A DNA stretch of 30,480 nucleotides. It comes from Micractinium sp. NFX-FRZ. Lineage: Eukaryota; Chlorophyta; Trebouxiophyceae; Chlorellales; Chlorellaceae. The stretch is taken from the NCBI GenBank assembly GCA_029339195.1, contig JAPTJF010000605.1, forward strand, positions 1 to 30,480. Reading direction: 5' to 3'. Shown piece by piece: positions 17,297 through 26,500 of the stretch (positions are counted from its first letter, which is position 1; each line of letters begins with the position of its first letter). Both the position numbers and the translations under genes were made by a program. The notes beneath the pieces were generated by a model. It saw only the letters and a list, made by a program, of their open reading frames with translations. It did not search any database and was not told the DNA's origin.

Positions 17297-19911
17297 ATGT
17301 CGGGAGGGCGCACCCCGCGTGGAACCTGGGCCTCGCTCCAGGAAGAGCTGCTTTGTGGCATTCAGCAGCATTTGAGCATCGCAGACAGGTCGGTCAGGCA
17401 AGAAACAGAGCTTCTCTGCGGCCCGCAGGGCAGCACGCGAGGTTGTGCTGAGGTTTCACACCCGCCCACCCTGGGGTCGCCGCCGCCGCCGTCCCTGCAG
17501 GTGCCGCTGCCTGTGCGTGTGCACCAGCTGGCGCGCAGCGGGACTGGAGTCTAGAGCCTTGTGGAGCAGCCTGGAGCTGGCTTGGCACGCTGGCGATGTG
17601 TCTGCCTCGGTCTCCCGCCTCACGTGGTTGGCCGCCTTTGTGCCGCACCTCCCTCCCGGCACGCTGCACCGCCTGCGCCTCAGCGGCAACCAAACAGCAG
17701 GCGGGCGCAGCACTCTGGGAGGCACGGAGCTCGCTGCAGGGCTGCTGCCACAGGGCCTGCAGCACCCCTACCCGCAGAGAGCAGACCTGCAGCTTGTCAG
17801 CCAGGCAGCGTGCGTGGCGCTGCAGGCGGCCGCTGCTTGCCAGGCCGCCAGCCTTCGGGAGCTATCGGTGTGCCTGCCCTGCGTGCTGGAAGAGGACGGC
17901 AACGGCGGCCTCCAGCTGGCGGCCACGCTTGCGCGCTGCACGGCGCTGCAGCGGCTGCACCTGGCAGCGCTTGTGCTGCCCGCCACGGCGTTGCTGCGCG
18001 CGCTGGCTGGCCATGCTCACCTGACGGCTCTGGAGCTGGAAAGCCGGCCACGCTTCACAATGAGGGCCCCCTGGCTGGAGGGGAGCCCCGCGGGCGGCAG
18101 CAGCGCCGGCGGCGGCGGCAGCCACTTGCTGCCTGCCCAGCTGAGGGTGCTGCATCTGAGGGGCACTGACTTCCACCCGCCCTGCTTTGAATTCCTCCCA
18201 AACCAGGTGGGTGCTGCACGCCTGGCTGGTCAGGGCCATGTGTCACTAGCCAGCCAGCCAGCTTGCCCAACTAACTGACCAGGTCAGACCAGTTGCTGCC
18301 GACAGCCTTCTTTGCCTTACCAATCCAGCAGCTGCCGCCAGCCTGGCATGCCAGCAGCCTTGCTTGCCCGCCCTGCCGAGCTGCACCTGCCAGCCAGCCA
18401 GCTATCCCCGCCGAACCCCACTCGCCTTCCGCGACTGCCAGCAAGGGCACTCACCCTCTTCTGACCCACAGTCTTGCACCTTGCCGTGCCATGGCCCCCT
18501 ACAGCTGCCCCAGTCTCCCCCGGCTGTCCTGCTTCTGACCCAAGGCTCTGCCTCACATTGCCTGCCTGCATCCACCCCTTCTGACGCCTGCAGCTGACCC
18601 GCCTGTCCCGGCTGGGCAGCCTGGCTCTGGAGGAGGCCAACCTGGGGGATGAGCCTCCGGAGGTTGCGCTGGCGCCGCTGGCACAACTGGTGCAGGTGAG
18701 GCGGGCAAAGGGAAGAGCGGTACGGCATGCAGCATGCAGCCTGGTATGGCTGCCTGCCTGGCATGCAGCATGCAGCATGCAGCCAGCCTGGCTAATTGGG
18801 CTGGCATTGGGCAGGGCTGGTGTGCCGGCATGCCTGCAGGCTGTCCAACCTTTGCGCCCTCCAGACTCCCAGCACACACATGTCTTGATCGTTCCTACAC
18901 CCCTTGCCCCTCTGCCCGCCCCGCCCACTGCCTGCACATGCCCTCCCGCTGCCCGCAGCTGACGCGGCTGGAGCTGCGGCGCTGCGGGCTGGGGCGCCTG
19001 CCTGTCTTCCTGACCGCGCTGTGCGCGCTGCGTGCGCTGGCACTGCATGAGCCCGAGCTGTCCAGTCTGTCCCCGCTGGGCTTCCTTCAAGGCCTGTCCC
19101 AGCTGGAGCTGAGGGAGACCAACGGGCTCCTGGACACGTCAGCAGCCGAGGCTGAGCTGGCGCTGCTGCCAGCGCTGCGCCAGCTGGACCTGAGCCACAC
19201 CAGCCAGCTGGCGCTGCCACGTGGCCTGCTCCCTTGGGGCCAGCACATCACCCGCCTGGTGGCCTCCTGGCCCACCCTTGTGCGTGTCAGTGGGCTGCAC
19301 CCCGGCGCGCCACCGGAGGTGCCACTGTGGGCGGGAGCGGGGCTGGCACGCCAGCCGCTCCTGCATGGGTTGGCATCCCTCCAAGAGCTCGAGATACCAC
19401 CGCTGATGGATGCTGACGTGGCAGGGCCCCCCGAAGAAAGTGTGGTTGCGGCGCTGCTGCGGGAGCTAGCAACGCTGCCAGGCATACGGAGGGTGGACAT
19501 CAGGTGCGCGGGGGGAGGGGTGCCAGGACGGGAGGGAGGCAGGCAGGGAGGGAGGCGCTGGTGTACTTGCGCGGCCAGGCAGAGGGGCAAGAGTAGCCAG
19601 GCATTGCTCACTGTGTGCCTGCCCAACAAACTTCTGTACCCGCCTGTGCTGACTGTGGCACGACTGCATGCATGCCATGCAGCCCGGAGCAGCTGCGCTG
19701 GAGCTGGGCAGCCACCAAGGCGTATAACGAGCTCCTGGCTGCCAAGCCGCAGCTCCAATTCATAGAGGGCAGGTGGAGCGAGTCTGTTGGCGGCGGCGGC
19801 GCAGCGGGAGGCGGCGCTCCGGGTGCGGCGGCGCTGGGCTTCCTGCCGGCGGGCCTGGCGGACGGCATAGCGGGAGGTGCTGCCATGGGCATGCTGCTCG
19901 ACACCCTCTAG
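17297..19911 (+). CDS. F-box protein with leucine-rich repeats (FBXL-like)
   Basis: Exons: 17297-17388, 17501-18206, 18594-18695, 18959-19503 and 19683-19911, phase-consistent, 557 residues. Splicing exon 1 (SLQEELLCGIQQHLSIADR) to exon 2 (CRCLCVCTSWRAAGLESRALWSSLEL) rebuilds a typical F-box at about residues 13-57 (LxxELLxxIxxxL...R..CxxWR), the docking site for SKP1 in SCF ubiquitin ligases. The rest is leucine-rich with irregular repeats (LRELSVCLP, LTRLELRRCGL, LRQLDLSHTSQL, LQELEIPPL), as expected for a substrate-recognition domain. The C-terminus is Gly/Ala-rich. Start chosen: first ATG in frame just ahead of the F-box. The exon 1 donor GTCGGT is weak, but the join restores the motif. 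Substrate unknown. It is co-oriented with the receptor kinase and convergent with MLO. Confidence 0.8.
18722..18787 (+). repeat. GCATGCA-rich repeat in F-box gene intron 3
   Basis: Five copies of GCATGCAGC-like units in two groups (18727-18740 and 18760-18783) are separated by a GCCTGGTATGGCTGCCTG spacer, in intron 18696-18958. Confidence 0.75.
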
Positions 19912-20582
19912 CATGCTGTGCTTCAAGCTGGCGTGCCCCCTTGTGTATTGCCCCCGGTGCCGCGCTGTTGCCACCGCCTCCTACGCCAGAGCCTTCCGTG
20001 GGCCTCCTGCCTAAGCCTAAGCAAAAGCCTAAGCCTAAGCCTAAGCCGGCTTCTCTAAGCCAATGTCTACCCACGCCAGCCAGAACCTCTACCTACTGAG
20101 CCCTACACCCGATCCCCCTGCATTCTCTGTCTACAAGCTTGACCCATCTTTTCTTCCCCTGCACATGTCCCACTCTGTGCTCCGCTTCTGGTTCAAACTC
20201 GCATTGCTCTGCCATGATAAAAAGCCCCCCCTCTGCAAGCAGTGGCCATGGGTGAGCCTGGCCTTGGTGGCGCAGGTTCTGGCAGTGTATGTGTGGGAAA
20301 GGAGGCAGCTGATCTGGGTCAGGAAGTGCCCCCTGGCTCTGCCGGCACTAAACCCGCCAGCCCGCCCGCACCCGCCTTCCTGATGTGTAGACCCAGGGAA
20401 GCGGGGTAGCTCCACTTCAGCCAGTTAAAGTAAGCACGAGCTGCAGCTTGGGCATGGCAGCCTGATGGGCATGCCGGCGTGACCTAGCACCTAAGCTTGC
20501 AGGCAAGATTGCGCAGTACCTAGTAATAGTAACCCAGAAGATGACAAGGAAGCTTCACACAGCTGCCCCATGCTGTGTTGAG
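19912..20582. other. Convergent spacer between the F-box gene and MLO
   Basis: The 3' ends of both genes meet in 671 bases. No TGTAA was found on either strand, so poly(A) signals are not visible. A CCTAAG hexamer array lies near 20009-20047. No gene is recognisable. Confidence 0.6.
20009..20047 (+). repeat. CCTAAG hexamer array
   Basis: Five CCTAAG-type units in two blocks, interrupted by GCAAAAG, lie about 100 bases after the F-box stop codon. The unit differs from the plant/algal telomere unit CCCTAAA, so a telomere origin is not supported. Confidence 0.85.
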
Positions 20583-23500
20583 CTACCCCGCAGGCTGCCC
20601 CGCATCCGCTGCGCCTGCTGCGTCAAACAAGCTCCGCACTTGTGCCAGGGTGGGCCTTGAAGTGGTTCCACCGCCGCCCGGCGAGCGGCTGCTGCTCCCG
20701 CTCCTGCCCTGTTCGGCCCTGGGCTCTGATGCAGCTTGGAGGCCTGTCTCGGCCACTCGGCTGCTGAGGCTCGGCTGTTGATGCGCTGCTGCAGGGGCAG
20801 GAGGGGCAGGCACGCCTGGCGAGGGTCCCAGCTGTTGAAGGAGCTGCGGCAGCCAGGTGCCGCCAACGGCCGCCGGGCAGGTCTCTACTGCCGCTGGGTG
20901 CTCCCACCCCTCCTCCTGCCATCCCTCCCCGCCCTGCTGCTCCTGCTGCTGCTGCGTCTGCTGCTCTTCTTCTGTGAGAGACGTAAGTGAGGTAATCTTG
21001 CCAGCTCGTACCATGCTGTGCCTGCTGGGCTCCTGGCTGCCCGCGCCGCTGGACGTGGTACTGCTGCCCAGCCGCCGCGGGCGTGGGTTGCTGCGGCGCG
21101 AGGACGCGCGCTCCAGGTGCCGCTGCAGCTGCTTCTGGTACATGGCCCCTGCATGAAACAGGATGTGTGGATGTGGGCAGTTTGGGCGCCTCGAGTACGA
21201 GGGTGCTTTATGCAGCACCAGTCGGCAGCACTCGCGTTGCACCAGAAAGCTGCCAAGCACCTGCCGTTGCTCGAGTGTCCGCACAGCAAGCATGTGTAAC
21301 AGAGCTGACACCTTAAGGCCCCCCTCAATCTCACCCATGAGCTTCGTGAGCGACCGCTGCTGCTGCAGATCAGGCTCCGAGGGCAGGCTCTTCCCCACCG
21401 CTGCAGCGGCAGCAGCGGCGGCCACTGCTGCCGGGTCAAACTCCACACCCTCGAGCTCGGCGGCGGCTGCCTCCTCGCCCACACAGAATAGCCCATCCGC
21501 CTGCTGCGCTGCGGCGCCAAAAGGCGTCGCAAACCCCTCCCCGTCTGCTGCTGCCGCCGCAGCGGATCTGCTGGCGGCTGGGGCACGGAGGCCAAAGGTT
21601 GGAGAGAGGCGGGCGAGCATTCCGGGGAGGGGTGCAGAGTGGCGCGCCAGCGAGGGCCGACTTCTGCCGGCTTCCAGCGGCAGCGCCCACGGCCCCTCCT
21701 CCAGCGCAGCGTCCCCCCTAGGGCCCGCCCCTACTGCTACCGCCCCTGCTGCCTGCTGCTCCTGCTGCTGCTGCTGGTCTGTCTCTTCGTCCGGCTGCAT
21801 CCCATCGACGCCGCTGCCATCCTCCTCCTCCTCTTCCCGCACTTGCACCGACATGCGCTGAAGCGCCCTGCAAGCAGAGCAGGCGGCAGCGGGGCGGGGC
21901 AGGGTGGCGCGGCCGGCAAAACATGTGCTTGCATCAAACTGCCCCCCCCTGCTGCTCCTGCTTTGGTCGGTACCCGGAAGTCTATTGTCGCATTAGCGTC
22001 AGCTGGCCCCCCACCTGGCAATGTCCGGCTTGATGTTGAACTTCAGAGCGTGTTGGATCACTGCAGGAAACCAGCGGTGACGGTGGTGGCGGGCACAGGA
22101 GAGCAGAGGAATCAGTGACAGGGCCGCAGCTGGCGGTCGCCCTGCAGAGCCAGGCGCGAGCTTGGGCACACGGATGTGGGCACACGGCTGTGAGGGCACA
22201 CGGCACAGCCAGCTGTGGCATCGAAGCGCCTGCGGCACAGCCAGCCGTGGCAGGGAGCAGGAAAGGAACTCACCGGAGTCCGCAGAGTGGCTGCCGGCAG
22301 CTGTGGTAAGGGCGTAGACGGGGAGCACCATAAAAGACATGAAGAGCAGCAGCAGCAGCTCCACGCCTGCGAGGCGGCAATGCAGGGGGGGGCGGAGCGC
22401 CGGAGGAGGTTGCATCCCGGTGTGAACCAGCCGTGCGCAGGAGGTGCAGCAGCGCAGGGCAGCTGGCTTGCCACAGGCACCTTCCCAGCGCAGGCAGTGC
22501 AGCAGCGAGCATCAAGCCCGGTGTGTGTTTACGGCACGGCAGGGCGCAGCACAGCACAGCGCAGCACAGCGTAGCGTAGCGTGGCAGGAGCGACGCTGGA
22601 GAGGCGCAAGCTCAGCGGGGCGCACCGATCATCGCGCCCAGGAAGCCCCACCCTCCATATCTAGCCCAGTCAAAAGACACCTGCAAACATGTTGTTCCAC
22701 ACGCCACAAATCAGGTGCTAATGTAAAGAGGCCCTCCTTGCACCTGCCTGCCTGCCAGAGCTGCTGGCTGCCAGTAAGCCGCTGCCCACACACAGCAACC
22801 GCCGCACACACAAGGCAGGGCAGCAGGGGCGGTCGAGGCAGGGAGCACTGCAGCCTGCCGCTTCCAGAGGAGGCAGCAGGGTCTGGCAGCCACGTGCCTG
22901 CTGCCAGACGGAGAAGAGCGCGGCGGCCACTGCACAGGCAGGCAGGCGCAGGGGCATGTGAGAAGAAGAAGAAGAAGAAGTTTCAGCCCGAGGGCGTGGG
23001 GCTGAGGAAGCCAACAGGAAATTAAGCCAAGGGCACCAGTCAGCTACCATGTGAGAAGAGGCTGAGGAGGTCAGGCAGGCAGCTGTGCTCTGACTGTGGA
23101 ATGGCACCCACACGTGTGAGCACGCCTGCCGCTCAAGCCCTCGGCTCGGGCCGCACCAGCAGCAGCCGCAGGCGTCACAGACTGCGTCACGTGGCAGTCA
23201 CCCTCTGCCCCTAGCACGCCTTGCCCTCTGCTCAAGCACAGCATGCCCCCCAAACCCCGGCGCTCATCGCCGGCAGATGCTGCCCTCATTAGGGACACTT
23301 GTGAACGTAGACCGCCCAACAACGCCCCGCCTGCATGCAGCCCCTGGGCACCTGACAGCGAGTTCTCAAAGTAGATGCCCTGGATGATGCGCAGCACAAA
23401 GCGCGGCCTGCAGGGAATGGCATGGCACGTGTGTGGAGGGATGCCGAGGCTTGTGTGGGTTGAGGGCCCACTGAACATGGCCAGGGGAAAGTGAGACGCG

Positions 23501-26500
23501 AGCTGGGTCCAAGAGCCAGTGCTCCAAGCAAGGCAGGCGGGCAGGCAGGCAGGTAGGCGGGCCAGCAGGCAGGCAAGGCAGGCAGGCAAGCGAGCGGGCA
23601 GGCAGGCAGGCAGGCCACTATACAGTTAGGGTGGAGGCAGGGCAGGCAGGCAGGGCAGGGCAGCCCCCGCAGCTGCTTGCCTGCCAAACCAAAAGAGCTG
23701 GGCCGCGTCCGGGCCTCGGTATGTGGCCGCAAAGGACTGGCTCCGCTCCACCGCCCCCGCCACCCGCTGCCGCTGCTGCCGGCGGTGCCATGGCAGCCAG
23801 GGGACCAGCCACGGGCAGCAGCGGCGGAAGACGCTGCTGTCGGGGTACGGGCTGCCGGCTGCATCCGCCGCTGCACGGGCCGCCTGCGCTGGTTGTGCCT
23901 GCGACTCCAGATCAAAAGAGAACTCAGTGCCAAGCTGGCACTCCAGCTGCTGCTGTTGCTGCCGGGCCGACAGCCGCTCAGGCTGCACAGCCTGCGGCTG
24001 TGCCTGCACCCCGTTCACATGCCCGCCTGCCCCTCCCAGCCCACCCTGGCCGCCAGCCGTCTCTGCCGGCCGGCTGCAGCGCCCAAACAAGCCTGCCACC
24101 TCAGCGTGCGCGTCTTGGTGCGCAGCTGCGACCGCCGCTGCCGCTACCGCGGCCGCCTGCTCAGCCGGGGCACCTCGCTCGGCAAGCTCTTTTGCCACCC
24201 CTGCACCCGGCGACAGCACCCACCCCATCTCACTGCCTGAGCTGCCTTCTGAGGCCATCGCTGCTGCGCTGCCGTTTGACAGCGCACCTGCGGCGCCGTT
24301 GGGCAGCGCGCCGCCGCCAGCCGCAGTCTGCTGCTGCTGCTGCTCCCTCTGCTGCGGGTGCTGCTGCTGCACCCGCTGCCGCTGCTGCTGCTGCTGCTGC
24401 TGCTGCTGCGGCTGTCGTTGCCAGCGCCACCCCCAGTGCGATGCACTGGCATCAGGTGAGCCTTGCGCCTGCGCAGGACTGACGCTAGCAGCGCCTGCCA
24501 CGCCATTGAGTCCGCCACTGCTCCCTCCCCCCTGGCTGCCCCCCCGCTGGCTGCCGCCGCCAAAGGGCGACAGCCGCTGCAGGCGGAGCTTCACGCTTTG
24601 CAACAAGCTGGGCTCGCCGTCGAGCACTGCAGGAAGGCAGGCAGGCACTGGGAAGTCAGGAAGGCACAGGGGCCGTGCAGTTCGGCCAAGACATTTTCTG
24701 CCAAGCTGCCGCACTGACGCCACGATCTCAGACAAGTGCATAACCCTCCCTGTGTTGCGGCAGGCACTGGCAGGCAGGCAGCGCACACAGGTGCGCCCTC
24801 CCAGCCAGCGGCACCACAGCCCCACCTGGCTCCCGGCAGCCGTAGAGCTGGTACGCATCCTCCGCCAGGCTTGTGATGATCGACTGCAGCAGTCAGTGGT
24901 GGGACAGTGTGTTATCATGATTTCGCATGAAGTGACGTCACTTCGGTAGGGACATGCATGTGCCGGGAAGACGCGGCGTATGCTGGGCCCATCGCTGCGG
25001 AGTGCTGCGGGCCCGCGCTGGCTGTTTTCCGCCTCCCCATGCACCCGATGCGTGTCAACGTCCCAGCGCATGATGGGACATCAAAGGCGCGCATCACCAG
25101 ACACGCATGCACACACCACCCGACCCTGCAGCTCAACAGCGGCAATGCAAGGCCTCCCCAGCAACACCCACCAGCACGGTACCTCCACACACCCTCCCTC
25201 GCCACCATGCCGTCAGTTCAGCACTTGCCCGCACCACCCTGAAGCGCCGACACAGCCAGTGCCGACAGCCATCTCGCACACACCACACATGTGTGCACAC
25301 GCCACCCTAACTTCCCCGACGCCACAGCACACGCCCCGTTCTTGACTTGCCTGCAGCTTGATGGCCACCAGGATGACCGCAGACACCGCCAGCGCCGACA
25401 GCCAAATCATTTGGTAGGACTGGGGCGGCAGCATGATCCAAAGCTGCACAGGGGGCACAGGCGGCAAGCGCAAAGAGGCAGAGGAAGAGGTGATGCCGGA
25501 GTGGGAACAAGAGGTGGGCTGGGGGGTGTGAGTTGGGGTGTGGGAAGGATGTGGAGACGAGCAGGCCAGGTTGGGGTGGGTCGGGAGGCACGCTAGGGTT
25601 TCCCAGGTTGCCGGCGGACAACGTGACGATGCCTGGGTGCAGGGTGGGCACCCTCGCTGCTGCCTGCCCCATCCAGCCAGGGTCACGCAACAACCCCCGG
25701 CCCTTGCCCGCCCACCCGCCCGCCCGCCCGCCAGCTCACCAGCACGATGCACCACAGCACGCTGTTCACGCCCACAATCCCCGCAAACTCCTCCTCCATG
25801 CTTTCCACCAGGAACCTGCGAGGGTGAACACGGTGCCGGGGAGAAGAGGTTGGGGCGAGTGGTACAGGTGAGGCAGCTGGAAGGTTGAAAGAGCGGGTGG
25901 TGGCGGGCGGGTGGTGGAGCCAGGCAGGTGAGTGCCGAGGGGCAGCTGGGCACGCCGGCACCACACTGCCTGCTGCCCAAGCCCTGCCCTTGACCTGATC
26001 TGCACTGCTCTTGGGACGCTTCCTGACAGCCAAGCCAGCAGCCCTCGTCCCCACTTCGATCTGTGAGATGCCCATGACCCAGCATCCACGCCAGCACACA
26101 CTGCCGCCCTGTGCCGCCCGCCACCCTTGCAGGCGCCCCCAACCCCGCAGCCCCCCTGACCAACACAGAGCAGATCCACTGGAGTGTGAAGACGCAAGGC
26201 GTGGAGACAGCATGACGAGATGAGGGGGCGAGAATAGCATGCCCCAGCCACCAACGGTGCCCATCCACCCACCAAAGGCACCAATCAACCAACCCACCCT
26301 TGGAAGTAAAAAGACGGGTCAACTAAAGGCACCAACGGAAACATATCTTTCGTTTAACAACTGGCTACACCCACCCGTGGAAGTCAAAAGAGGGGTCGAC
26401 GTCCAGGCGCTCGATGAAGAGGCGGCGCAGCCCACAGTACACCTCACTGTTGACCGAGTCTGAAAAGGGGGAAGGAGGGATGATTCACAACGTGGGTAGT

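Noticed and set aside
20009..20047. Interstitial telomere repeat
   Set aside because: The unit is CCTAAG, not CCCTAAA or another known algal telomere unit, and there are only about five copies.
21150..21350. Possible intron inside MLO exon 18 ending at the CATGCAG acceptor-like site near 21147
   Set aside because: No donor in the matching phase; the only nearby GT donors would shift the frame, and the read-through frame is open. Kept as continuous coding with some doubt.
20885..21595. 236-codon minus-strand ORF overlapping the MLO last exon in another frame
   Set aside because: Shadow frame; the MLO frame is open over 429 codons and joins upstream exons in phase.
23631..24949. Plus-strand ORFs of 283 and 408 codons opposite MLO exon 12
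   Set aside because: Poly-Cys and poly-Ala runs are complements of the CAG/GCA repeats; no domain.
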